From assembly GCF_040702995.1 (NCBI RefSeq), contig NZ_CP159992.1, positions 6,043,001 through 6,107,000 on the forward strand: a stretch of DNA of 64,000 bases, given 5' to 3'. This document shows, one piece after another, positions 56,216 to 64,000 of this stretch. Position 1 is the first letter of the stretch, and each line of letters opens with the position of its first letter. The DNA is from Paenibacillus sp. AN1007. GTDB taxonomy: Bacteria > Bacillota > Bacilli > Paenibacillales > Paenibacillaceae. Both the position numbers and the translations under genes were made by a program. The notes beneath the pieces are model-generated. The model worked only from the letters and a program-made list of their open reading frames with translations. It was not told the origin of the DNA and made no database searches.

Positions 56216-56471
56216 GGTATTCACCTCTTATAAAGGATAGGACATTTTCTTAATGATCATCACTATGAGTCGATCCTGTATGTATAACTTACCACAATAA
56301 AGAAGGGGAGTGACATTTGAAGGAGTTGGATGTGGATCGTGAACATACCTGAGGACAAACGAGAACCGGAAGCTTTAACCTGCATCACATTGCTCATCAG
56401 TGCAGGGTTTATTAGCATTGGTAGATACCTGCAGATGCTGTTTTTATATTTTTTGAGACTGCGCAGTCGAG

Positions 56472-56897
56472 CTATTCGATTCTATTGTACAGTTCAGTCA
56501 TCAGATCTGCTAATTCATCCTGCGGCTCGATTCGCTGCTGATTGATATTGGTGGGTGTCATCCAAAAGACAACCTCTTCCTGCCTAAACATCCTCACATG
56601 GAACAAAACTCCTGATGTATCTTCCTGGTCTGGATTCGGGATGATGTTTAAGTACCGTACCTTTTCAATCCAGTCATGCATCAGCTTTGGATCGGCAGTC
56701 CGTTTGGCAGTACCATCACTGCCGCTCCTGATTTCAATGGAATCCACCTCGGTGATGCTGGCGGGATAGAATGTTTCCAGTTTTTTTGGTGTTTTATTTA
56801 ACTTCGCTGAATTGGGCAGATCAGAGCTTTGGCAGCTGCTGAGAAGCAAAGCAGCAAAGAGTGCACATGTAATGACGTTAAGCCGGTTTCTTTTCAC
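56472..56897 (-). CDS. Small lipoprotein of unknown function
   Basis: 141 residues from GTG 56897, with GGGAGGG six bases upstream. A signal peptide ends at lipobox LSSC near residue 22. The mature part (SITEVDSIEIRSGSDGTAKRTADPKLMHDWIEKVRYLNI) resembles the small lipoproteins that share a fold with the C-terminal regions of some sigma-factor-linked proteins, but I cannot name it. The open frame continues upstream to 57095 without a ribosome binding site. Confidence 0.6.
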   Translation of the reverse strand: MKRNRLNVITCALFAALLLSSCQSSDLPNSAKLNKTPKKLETFYPASITEVDSIEIRSGSDGTAKRTADPKLMHDWIEKVRYLNIIPNPDQEDTSGVLFHVRMFRQEEVVFWMTPTNINQQRIEPQDELADLMTELYNRIE

Positions 56898-57018
56898 CGT
56901 AATCCCTCCCCATTCGTCTGTAAAACGAAGGATGTTTAGAAATGTTCTGCACTGCATAGATGACATTCGTGAAACGTTTTGCTTCAGAGTCGCGTTTATA
57001 ATAAATAAGCTGCTGTTT

Positions 57019-57174
57019 TTAAGGGTGGTTGTTCGTTTGAAGCCATGAAACCTCGGAGGCAGCTGTACCTTGTGGTACTTCACCGCCATTATCACTCACA
57101 CGAGACAGTATGGTCAGGGTGATGGATAGAGCAAAAGCGAGCAGCATATATATCAACATGTTTTTTTTCTTCAT
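57019..57174 (-). CDS. Small single-pass membrane protein
   Basis: A 51-residue protein: MKKKNMLIYMLLAFALSITL is a membrane anchor or signal, followed by a short polar tail. GAGAGGTA precedes ATG 57174. It lies just upstream of the small lipoprotein gene on the same strand and is probably in one transcript with it. Function unknown. Confidence 0.5.
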   Translation of the reverse strand: MKKKNMLIYMLLAFALSITLTILSRVSDNGGEVPQGTAASEVSWLQTNNHP

Positions 57175-57408
57175 GGGAAATACCTCTCTTGTTGAATAAG
57201 CTAAAGCGTTCTTACGTACGGCTGTTATGAGAAAAAAAGCACAACGTCTGGTATAGTAATAGGGTAAGTCATGTATGTTTAAATCTGTGGTGGTCCTGTA
57301 TATCACTATATGAAATGTCAAACATGCAAACAATGGAACAAATCTGATGAATTTATCAGTATCGAATGAAAAGATAGAGATTGAGTGACATCAAAGGTGG
57401 GGAATAAC

Positions 57409-58086
57409 ATGCGGGAGACGGCAAAAATCGTCATTCGTACGCCGGGACAGGAGAGCGATGGTTCATTCGCTTTTGTGAGCCAAGGCCGCTCGATTACGGT
57501 GGGGCGCTACACAGGTGTTAGTGAACTGGACTTGTCCATCTATAATCAGATGATATCGAAGCAGCACTGCCGCATTCATTATGACACGAAAGAACAGCTC
57601 TGGGTCGAGGATCTGGATAGCAAAAATGGAACCGAACTCAACGGGCAGCGTCTCGTTCCATATGAGAAATACCCGTTTGGCGAAGGGGACAGCCTGACAC
57701 TGGTTAACGGTCTGATCCACCTTCGGGTGGAAGGCGATCTGGGAGAAACGAGAGAATATCGTTTATCCGATCTGCTTGGCGAGGGTGTACGTCTGCAGGA
57801 CCACCTGCAGACAGTGCAGGTGAACGAGGACGAAATTCCGCTATCCAAAAAAGAGTACCAACTGTTCAAGCTGCTGTACAGTGAACTGGACCATTTTGTA
57901 ACGAGAGAGCAGATCATTGCTCAGGTGTGGCCGGAACGCAGCATGCTGGAGAGTGAGCCGGTAGGTATCGACGAAATCAACTCGCTGATTTATCGCACGA
58001 ATCGCAAGCTTGGTATTCATTTTACGATTAAATCCGTGTACAAAAAGGGTGTATACATGAAGTCTCATGTTGGCGAGACGGATTAA
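57409..58086 (+). CDS. FHA domain fused to OmpR-type winged helix
   Basis: 225 residues in two domains. Residues about 25-95 are an FHA phosphopeptide-binding domain (SITVGRYTGVSELDLS, MISKQHCRI, DLDSKNGTELNG), and about 130-220 a DNA-binding winged helix of the OmpR/trans_reg_C type (LSKKEYQLFKLLYSELDHFVTREQII, then IDEINSLIYRTNRKL and the wing KGVYMK). It has no receiver domain, so a Ser/Thr kinase may feed it by phosphothreonine rather than a histidine kinase. ATG 57409 follows GGTGGGGA. Targets unknown. Confidence 0.75.
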   Translation: MRETAKIVIRTPGQESDGSFAFVSQGRSITVGRYTGVSELDLSIYNQMISKQHCRIHYDTKEQLWVEDLDSKNGTELNGQRLVPYEKYPFGEGDSLTLVNGLIHLRVEGDLGETREYRLSDLLGEGVRLQDHLQTVQVNEDEIPLSKKEYQLFKLLYSELDHFVTREQIIAQVWPERSMLESEPVGIDEINSLIYRTNRKLGIHFTIKSVYKKGVYMKSHVGETD

Positions 58087-58131
58087 AGGGATGATCAGGA
58101 CGATCACGGTGATTAGAATTAAAAAAAACAG

Positions 58132-58180
58132 ACAAAGGGAAGCTATCGCGCGATCATAGACCGCCGAAGCTTCCCTTTGT
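58132..58180 (+). terminator. Terminator after the FHA-winged-helix gene
   Basis: ACAAAGGGAAGCT pairs perfectly with AGCTTCCCTTTGT over 13 bases, with a 23-base loop. It ends 12 bases before the next start. Confidence 0.7.
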
Positions 58181-58192
58181 TATGATGAGGGC

Positions 58193-58771
58193 ATGATGAT
58201 TATTCAATATATTCCGTGGCTCATCGCTGTATTGACGCTAATCGCAGTTGTGTGGATTGTCGTGGTAAGCTGGCAGAATGGAATCTCACCCATGCCTACC
58301 TCTCGCCCGGTCAGGCAGGTGGTGATTCAGGAGGTCAACCGCATATCAGGTTATGCTGATATTATCGAAGCCGGCTCGGGGTGGGGGACACTTGGTATGG
58401 ATGTGGTGAAGCATTGTCCGGGCAAAAGATTGACCGGCATCGAAAATTCACTCATTCCCTTGTGGACTTCTCAAGGGCTGACATGGCTCAGTATATGGCT
58501 CCGCCGTGCCGGAGGGAGACAGCATTCGTTGAAAGGGCGTCTGCGCTTCATTCGCGGCAGCATCTACACCTGCTCCTATGCGCATGCTGACTGTGTGATT
58601 TGTTATCTGTTTCCGGGTGCGATGACTCGGATCGAGGACAAGTTCCAACGTGAGCTGCCGCCGGGTGCGAAGGTGATCAGCGTCTGTTTTGCACTGCCAG
58701 GCAAAGAACCGCTGCGTGTAATCACCTGCCGTGATGCCCTGCGAACCAAGGTGTATGTGTATGCCTTTTGA
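58193..58771 (+). CDS. Membrane-anchored SAM-dependent methyltransferase-like protein
   Basis: 192 residues with an N-terminal membrane segment (about residues 8-27, IPWLIAVLTLIAVVWIVVVSW) and a short methyltransferase fold. IIEAGSGWGTLGMDVV is SAM-binding motif I, and ADCVICYLFPGAM lies at the motif IV position. Ribosome binding is weak (GAGGGC), and a perfect 13-base hairpin sits just upstream. Substrate unknown, perhaps a membrane lipid or prenyl compound. Confidence 0.6.
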   Translation: MMIIQYIPWLIAVLTLIAVVWIVVVSWQNGISPMPTSRPVRQVVIQEVNRISGYADIIEAGSGWGTLGMDVVKHCPGKRLTGIENSLIPLWTSQGLTWLSIWLRRAGGRQHSLKGRLRFIRGSIYTCSYAHADCVICYLFPGAMTRIEDKFQRELPPGAKVISVCFALPGKEPLRVITCRDALRTKVYVYAF

Positions 58772-58937
58772 GATGTTTCGTGTAGAGCAGGATTAGAAAA
58801 CAGAAAACATCCGCACAGCTCAGGTGTTAGTGTAAAAGGGTGTTTTCGGAGAAAATCCTGCTGCGCTGACGGTTGGTTTACCCAGAAAGCGAGCATATAG
58901 CTGTGCGCTGGCGGCATGGTTAGACGAATATGTACCA

Positions 58938-59498
58938 TTAGCTTGGAGGGTTCACCCAATTCGGTATATGATGAGCAAAATATTGGCCTATCTTGGTCAG
59001 CTCTTTCATCACGGGAGCAATTTTCTTATCATCAAAGAACCAATTGTCTTTGGTAATCCCGCTCTTATCTGTTACAGGTTTCACATAGAAAGAAGTCTCG
59101 TTAAAAACAGTCTGATACGTCAGTAAGGCACGGCGTGCATGGTGTGATTTGCAAACTAATATCGCTTTAGCATGTTTAATCCCCATTTGTTGAAGGACAT
59201 TCTTCGAGAATCTTGAATTTTCAAAGGTGTTTGCAGCCTGATCTTCACGTAAAATGGCTGTTTCGGGTACACCTAATTCTATTCCGGTGTCGCGAAGAAA
59301 TTCCCATTCTGTTGCTGGAACATTTGGTGTTGAGCCGCCTGAGGGCAGGATGTAAGGTGCAAAACCTGAATGATACAGCTCAGCCGCACTTTCCATCAAC
59401 TGCGGATGGCTCCCCCCAGGAATCAGGATCACATCAGCGGTTTCTATGTTGGTTTCGAAGAACATAAACTCGGTAATGCAGTCGAATGGATATGACAT
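58938..59498 (-). CDS. YdcF/ElyC-family protein (DUF218)
   Basis: 186 residues. ADVILIPGGSHPQLMESAAELYHSGFAPYILPSGG and the later LVCKSHHARRALLTYQTVF are the DUF218 hallmarks, and DQAANTFENSRFSKNVLQQMG the conserved middle. Relatives SanA and ElyC act in envelope or undecaprenyl-lipid metabolism, but YdcF-like members without membrane segments, like this one, are uncharacterised. TAGGAGGA precedes ATG 59498. Confidence 0.8.
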   Translation of the reverse strand: MSYPFDCITEFMFFETNIETADVILIPGGSHPQLMESAAELYHSGFAPYILPSGGSTPNVPATEWEFLRDTGIELGVPETAILREDQAANTFENSRFSKNVLQQMGIKHAKAILVCKSHHARRALLTYQTVFNETSFYVKPVTDKSGITKDNWFFDDKKIAPVMKELTKIGQYFAHHIPNWVNPPS

Positions 59499-59647
59499 TT
59501 TTATGATCCTCCTATTATAAGTATGACTCTTCCAAACCGGAGAGGAAGCGAACCCCTAGAGAGAATTGACCGTCCTTATATTTGGGGAAGACAGTAGATG
59601 ATCATGCCTCACGTTCTAATTGTCAGCGATTTTGAATCAATCTCCTG

Positions 59648-59848
59648 TTAACGATCTCCAGAGAGGTTATCCAGCTGGATATGTCCTTTATTGTTAGGCC
59701 ACCATTTTTTCGCTACAAAAGCTGTGACTTTCTCGTTTTGATAGATAATATCCTCTCGCTTGGTTCCCTGATTCGGCTGCTCGATTCCCCAAATACTGCA
59801 GAATGGACATTCATACCCTTCAGGTTGATGTGTAACAGGGGCTATCAT
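59648..59848 (-). pseudogene. HIT-family protein, truncated
   Basis: 66 residues that start like a HIT-domain nucleotide hydrolase (CPFCSIWG, EDIIYQNEKVTAFVAKKWWPNNKGHI) and then change to an unrelated QLDNLSGDR and stop. The histidine triad itself, which should follow about 50 residues later, is missing, and none of the three frames from 59500 to 59650 encodes it. A remnant of a deletion or recombination. Confidence 0.6.
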
Positions 59849-60019
59849 ATCTCAATCGAACTCCCTTCATATCTTGAATAAATAAGGTATGCTCACCTGT
59901 GCTGCGAGCCGCAGTTAACCGAAAACCAGCCAAAGCTCAATTTATATTATATATCCATATTCGTGTTAGGTTGACAGGTTCCTGTTGTGTGGTCTACTTT
60001 CCCCATAAGAAAAACAAGC

Positions 60020-60070
60020 AAAGTCCGGCTCCAGTTTCACCTTGATTGTGAAGTCAGAGCCGGACTTTTT
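60020..60070 (-). terminator. Terminator after the DUF4353 lipoprotein gene
   Basis: AAAGTCCGGCTC pairs with GAGCCGGACTTT over a loop of 25 bases. It lies 53 bases past the lipoprotein stop on the minus strand. Confidence 0.75.
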
Positions 60071-60122
60071 AAATTTGCGCAGGTCAGGGCAGGTTTGCCC
60101 TTGACTCAATCTGCATATTCAG

Positions 60123-62435
60123 TTACTTTGTCGAATCCGTAGTTCCTGTTGTGCTTGTCGAACCCGTTGTGTCTGTAGATGTACCGGATTGCGAACGATT
60201 TCTTCCACCGCCGAATCCGCCTTGTCCACCTCCATTGCCGCCGCCAAAACCACCCATTCCTGAGCGGGCTGTTGTCACGCCCGATTCATTCACCCAAGTT
60301 ACATTGCTTGTGGACTGGAATGCAGCAAGTTGAGTTCCTCCGCTATAGGTACCGCCAGTATAGAGTCCATCTACTGCTTTGCCTGTCGATGTTCCGCCAG
60401 AGAAGATGACGTAAGATCCATCTTTTGCGAGATCAGGCGAGCTGACCACTACAGTTTGATAATCTTTTGCAGGTGCAAATGTCAGAATGTTATTGCTTTT
60501 GCTGTCTTGAACATGAACCAGCGTTCCAGCCTTTTTTGTCTCAGGGAAGGTCATCACAATTGTATTTTGCGTTGAAGCATCGGAAGAACCTTGCGCCATG
60601 CCAGAACTTCCCGCAGCCACCAGATATCCGCCGCTGATTACAAATGTGCCGTCATAATCCAGCGCACCGTTACCGTTATTCGTTGGTCCATTCACGATAA
60701 CCGTTCCGCCCGTCATTGTGATGGAGCCATTGGCGTCCAGGCCGTCACCGCCAGCATTTACGGTTAGGGAGCCGCCGTTGATGTGAAGCTCGTTATTGCT
60801 GGATGATTTGCCTGCCATACCGCCAGGGCCACGGTTTTGCTGGCTTGCATCTGTTCCTTGTGTCGCCGTGCCGGTTGTTGAAGTGGATTCTGTTGTTCCA
60901 GTAGTTGCTTTGCTCGTTGTTGAGGCTTCGGCTGTTGTATTAGCCGTTTCTGTCTCACCGCCAGCGGCGTTCACACCGTCATCTGATGCCGTTACGTCTA
61001 CATCCCCATCATTCAGGGTAATAATTGCCCCTTCGAGTCCTTCGTAACTCTTCGAAATGGTGATGGTCCCACCGTTAACGGTCAGCAACCGATCGGCATG
61101 AATGCCGTCATCTCCGGACTGTATTTTGAAGGTTCCGTTGTTTACTGTCACATTGCTGTTGCTGTGCAGGGAATCATCCATAGAGTCAATCGTGTATGTT
61201 CCGCCATTTACCCTGAGATCGGTTCCTGCTTTAAGTGCTTTGGCACTTATGGACGCTTCCTCTGCTTCAGTGCTGGATGCATTCGTACTCGTACCTGCAT
61301 CTGCTTGTGTACCTGTGTTCGAGCCATTGCTATCTGTCATCGCTGGCATATCAGCAGGCGGTTCACCGTCTGGCGTTGTACCTATATCGGTCGGAGGCGT
61401 ACCGCCATTCATTGCATCATCACCACCGAAGCCGCCACGGCTTCTGCCAAAGCCAATGCCTCCTCCGGGACCCTGCTCAACCTTGGCTGGTGCATTCGCA
61501 CTGCCGCCGGCTGTCACGATGTTATACGTACCGCCATCGGTGACCAGTGCGGTTTCTGCCTGAATGCCGTCGCTGCCGCTCTGGATGTTGAAGGTACCGT
61601 CTGCGATTGCGACAAATCCTTTGCTGGCATCGGTATCATTGGTTGATTTAATACCGTCTCCTGCTGCCTCGACAGTAATGGTGCCTGCTTGAATGGCAAC
61701 CATGTCTTTTCCTTTGATGCCGTCATCGGCAGCTTTGACGTTGATTGTACCGCTGATGATTTTTAGATCATCTTTGCTTGTGATTCCTTCATTATAGCTG
61801 CCTGTAACGGTCAATTGACCTGCACCGTTAAACGTAAGATCAGCTTTGCTAAAGATGGCCGCATCTGGCTCATCGGTGCTGCTGTCGGTATATACGTATG
61901 TTTTACCGTCGGAAACGGCGTTTTTGGTTCCTTTTTCAAGCGTAATCACCGCTTTGCCTGCCTTTTGAATGTAGATTCCTGCACTGTCATTGTCATGAAT
62001 AGTTGCGCCGTTCAACACGAGATGTACCACGCCTTTATCGGCGACATTGACCACGATTTGGCCGTTGGTTAGCTCACCGCTCAACACATAAGTGCCTGCT
62101 TCGGAGATCGTAACTGATCCGTTTGCTGCCTTTGCACCCGAACCGGTTACAGTTGCCATAGTCCCACTCAGCTTGATCATGGTCGAATCCGCTTCAGTCC
62201 AGCTGACATTCGTATCATCGGCATCGAGTGATACCAGATCGGCATACTTCACGGACGTAGACTCGCTGACGGATACGATTTTAGTAGTTCCTGTTGTGGA
62301 GACGGCTGCATTTGCTGTGCTGCTTGTCGTTGTCGGAGCACTGCATGCTGCGAGCAGACTGGTAATCATGGCGATGGACCACAGTTTGCTGCCTGTCATC
62401 ATGTTTTTACGTTTCTGAGCATTTTTTTTCATCAT
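60123..62435 (-). CDS. Carbohydrate-binding lipoprotein, DUF4353
   Basis: A 770-residue secreted lipoprotein. The lipobox is LAAC near residue 31. The body is built of repeated short beta-helix units of the form NGGTxTIxSxDDGIHA (for example at the SGTINVKAADDGIKGKD, GTFKIQSGDDGIHAD and GGTVIVNGPTNNGNGAL segments), the DUF4353 pattern. They are interrupted by Thr/Ser/Ala-rich linkers and end in a Gly/Arg/Ser-rich tail. ATG 62435 follows GAGAGGA. It is downstream of DUF4956 and VTC-domain genes and probably in the same transcript. Confidence 0.8.
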   Translation of the reverse strand: MMKKNAQKRKNMMTGSKLWSIAMITSLLAACSAPTTTSSTANAAVSTTGTTKIVSVSESTSVKYADLVSLDADDTNVSWTEADSTMIKLSGTMATVTGSGAKAANGSVTISEAGTYVLSGELTNGQIVVNVADKGVVHLVLNGATIHDNDSAGIYIQKAGKAVITLEKGTKNAVSDGKTYVYTDSSTDEPDAAIFSKADLTFNGAGQLTVTGSYNEGITSKDDLKIISGTINVKAADDGIKGKDMVAIQAGTITVEAAGDGIKSTNDTDASKGFVAIADGTFNIQSGSDGIQAETALVTDGGTYNIVTAGGSANAPAKVEQGPGGGIGFGRSRGGFGGDDAMNGGTPPTDIGTTPDGEPPADMPAMTDSNGSNTGTQADAGTSTNASSTEAEEASISAKALKAGTDLRVNGGTYTIDSMDDSLHSNSNVTVNNGTFKIQSGDDGIHADRLLTVNGGTITISKSYEGLEGAIITLNDGDVDVTASDDGVNAAGGETETANTTAEASTTSKATTGTTESTSTTGTATQGTDASQQNRGPGGMAGKSSSNNELHINGGSLTVNAGGDGLDANGSITMTGGTVIVNGPTNNGNGALDYDGTFVISGGYLVAAGSSGMAQGSSDASTQNTIVMTFPETKKAGTLVHVQDSKSNNILTFAPAKDYQTVVVSSPDLAKDGSYVIFSGGTSTGKAVDGLYTGGTYSGGTQLAAFQSTSNVTWVNESGVTTARSGMGGFGGGNGGGQGGFGGGRNRSQSGTSTDTTGSTSTTGTTDSTK

Positions 62436-62501
62436 ATATATCGTTCCTCTCCAAATCAAAATGGGGTCTATCGAACAAGTGAGTAAACCAACGTTCCAAG
62501 T

Positions 62502-63182
62502 TTAATATTCTGTCGTTGGACTCATCGTCAACGAGATGTCCAGATTACCGTTCCGTGTACGAATCGCATCAAGAAATTGCTTCTGATTCACGCTCTCGTG
62601 AATCGTGACATTATAGACCAGTTCATAGAGGCTGCCGAGTTCGGTCGTTCTGATTTTTTTCAGATCAAATGGGACATTGAAATGATGGAATACTTCGTTC
62701 AGAGCTTCTTCATAGCTCAAATTCTCGGGAATGGTAACCTTGAGCGTCTTCTGCTGACTCTTTTTCCCGCCAAAGTTGAATCGGTTCAGTACAAACATCA
62801 GCACACACAGGATAACGGTGAACAGAATGGCGTAACCAAAGGCACCTACACCGCAGGCCAGACCGGCTGCCATCGTGAACAAAACGTAAGCAATGTCTTT
62901 CGGATCACCAGGTGCGCTGCGGAAACGGATGATGGAGAAGGCTCCCGCCAAGCTGAATGCTCGGGCAATGTTGCTGCCGATCAGCAGAATGATGATGGCA
63001 ACGATCACGGGAAGCACAACCATAGTCAGCGTAAAACTCTGTGAATAGGTGGCCTGGTTGGTTTTCATATAGGTAAGGCTGATGATAAGTCCCAGGAGAA
63101 TGGAAAGTCCGATCGTGATGACAGCACTGCTGAAACTCAAGGTTGAATCGTCTAGGGCGGAGCTGAAAAGGGCATCAAGCAT
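62502..63182 (-). CDS. DUF4956 membrane protein
   Basis: 226 residues with about four membrane segments in the first 120 (SSAVITIGLSILLGLIISL and others) and a cytoplasmic C-terminal domain ending in a ferredoxin-like strand (GNLDISLTM). RARSFSLAGAFSIIRFRSAPGDPKDIAYVLF-like segment SLAGAFSIIRFRSAPGDPKD is the family signature. ATG 63182 overlaps the VTC gene's stop by a few bases, so the two are coupled. DUF4956 genes recur beside VTC genes in many Firmicutes; their role is unknown. Confidence 0.8.
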   Translation of the reverse strand: MLDALFSSALDDSTLSFSSAVITIGLSILLGLIISLTYMKTNQATYSQSFTLTMVVLPVIVAIIILLIGSNIARAFSLAGAFSIIRFRSAPGDPKDIAYVLFTMAAGLACGVGAFGYAILFTVILCVLMFVLNRFNFGGKKSQQKTLKVTIPENLSYEEALNEVFHHFNVPFDLKKIRTTELGSLYELVYNVTIHESVNQKQFLDAIRTRNGNLDISLTMSPTTEY

Positions 63183-64000
63183 AGAGTGCACGCTCTCTTT
63201 CTCTAATTAATTTCTCTTGTGAAGTAACCGGGGCCGCATCGTTAGGATTGAAATCTGTACCCGGCATAAGCTCACGTTCCGTCTGATAATTCAGATTGGT
63301 GGTTCTCACCAGATGTCTGTACTCATTGCCGTATTTGGAAAATCCGGTTCGGTACAGCCTGTGCTCCGACAGTAATTGGGACAGCCAGATCGGAACGGTT
63401 TTCTCTGCTTTGACTTCCATCAGCCACCGTCCGTCCTTCACCAGCGGTTCACCGTAATCTCCTTGTTCCAACTTCAGATCGTATCTACGGCTGCGAATGT
63501 TGGTGTCAAAGGTAATGCGAAGATCGCGGCTGTTCTTGTCAAACAATGCTTTTCGTTCGTAGGCCAGATACACTTTGGGCTCAAGGTCATAGAGCCGGAG
63601 AAAATATTTGATCTCTTCCAGCACCTGCGGATTCATGTAGTCGGCCAGCTCGGGCGCTTGTCCCGAGCGAACAAAATCATAGGCTTCATCCAGCTTCAGC
63701 GCCGTTCTGCGTTTGTTGACGAGGCCGAACACTTTCTTTTTGATCTCCAGATACACTTTCGCATTCTCTTCAGGTACGCCGTAGGCTCGCAAGCGCAGCT
63801 TTTCCTTGTATTTCGGTTTGGATAGACTCGCTCGAATCAGTGAATCCTGCGGTGTATCGAAGTACAGATTGCTGATGGAGTAAAACTCATGTTTTTTGTT
63901 GTAGGCATCCAGTTCCATGTAGTGGAGCAGATCGTTGTAGAAATGCTGGTATTGCTCATCGGTCAGCAGGTACTTGCTCTCATATCGGTTGAATACTTCA
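63175..64000 (-). CDS. VTC-domain polyphosphate polymerase-like protein (partial, 5' end outside window)
   Basis: The reading frame is open from 63175 to the window edge and has no start inside that fits; it begins with FNRYESKYLLTDEQYQHFYNDLL, the usual VTC opening, so few residues are missing. Tunnel-forming residues are seen in EFYSISNLYFDTP, KYKEKLRLRAYG, VYLEIKKKVFG, RKALF and LMEVKAEKTVPIWLSQLL. Yeast Vtc4 makes polyphosphate from ATP with this fold. Bacterial copies beside DUF4956 have not been assigned a firm role. Confidence 0.8.
   Translation of the reverse strand, partial: EVFNRYESKYLLTDEQYQHFYNDLLHYMELDAYNKKHEFYSISNLYFDTPQDSLIRASLSKPKYKEKLRLRAYGVPEENAKVYLEIKKKVFGLVNKRRTALKLDEAYDFVRSGQAPELADYMNPQVLEEIKYFLRLYDLEPKVYLAYERKALFDKNSRDLRITFDTNIRSRRYDLKLEQGDYGEPLVKDGRWLMEVKAEKTVPIWLSQLLSEHRLYRTGFSKYGNEYRHLVRTTNLNYQTERELMPGTDFNPNDAAPVTSQEKLIRERERALYA

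Noticed and set aside
56330-56545. 71-codon plus-strand frame with a hydrophobic stretch and AAGGAG four bases before its ATG
   Set aside because: It overlaps the 3' end of the small lipoprotein gene by about 70 bases, the ribosome-site spacing is too short, and I see no family resemblance. It could be a small membrane protein, but support is too thin.

Overview
The window looks like chromosomal DNA of a Paenibacillus species. The support is the gene content: a dhb-type catechol siderophore operon with besA and an mbtH gene, LplABC-type sugar importers, several HxlR and MarR regulators, a YdaJ/YdaK-like exopolysaccharide locus, DUF2339 and VTC/DUF4956 proteins, and strong AGGAGG ribosome binding sites with GTG and TTG starts. 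The genus is inferred from this, not proven. I saw no rRNA, tRNA, CRISPR array or prophage.

Layout. 1-2.5 kb: a Fur-controlled AraC regulator carrying a substrate-binding domain, then a ferric-siderophore-binding lipoprotein. 2.6-17.5 kb: a Fur-controlled operon besA-dhbA-dhbC-dhbE-dhbB-dhbF-mbtH-MFS exporter for a DHB-(Gly or Ala)-Thr trilactone of the bacillibactin/paenibactin type. 17.6-20.4 kb: an IS3-family remnant and an HxlR regulon (quinone reductase, HxlR regulator, MFS pump) with three matching operators. 20.5-26.7 kb: an Sfp-type phosphopantetheinyl transferase, arylamine N-acetyltransferase, greA, a sodium symporter, an RlmN-type radical SAM enzyme and a GNAT enzyme. 26.8-31 kb: a MarR regulator, then a compact exopolysaccharide locus (GH8-like protein, degenerate GGDEF receptor with an intact c-di-GMP I-site, a 47-residue membrane protein, GT2 synthase). 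33-40 kb: a pectin-fragment utilisation operon (LplB, LplC, solute-binding lipoprotein, LacI regulator, GH105 hydrolase, pectin methylesterase) with a cre site and LacI-type palindromes. 40-49.5 kb: an XRE-TPR regulator, two aldo/keto reductases, an HxlR/MFS pair, AIM24, MarR and LCP proteins. 49.5-52.9 kb: an IclR (KdgR-like) regulator, KDPG aldolase and hexuronate-type MFS transporter, which fit the breakdown of pectin-derived uronates. 53-60 kb: a DUF2339 membrane protein, small lipoproteins, an FHA-winged-helix protein and assorted enzymes. 60-64 kb: a DUF4353 lipoprotein, DUF4956 membrane protein and VTC-type polymerase, the last cut by the window end.

Five otherwise intact genes (besA, dhbB, the sodium symporter, the second sugar permease and the LacI regulator) each carry one single-base frameshift, and a sixth small ORF probably does too. 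Each gene reads through cleanly once one base is added or removed. I think indel errors in the sequence are at least as likely as real gene decay. The most interesting biology is the likely c-di-GMP-gated exopolysaccharide locus, the siderophore synthetase whose first specificity code departs from the bacillibactin glycine code, and the VTC/DUF4956/DUF4353 trio.
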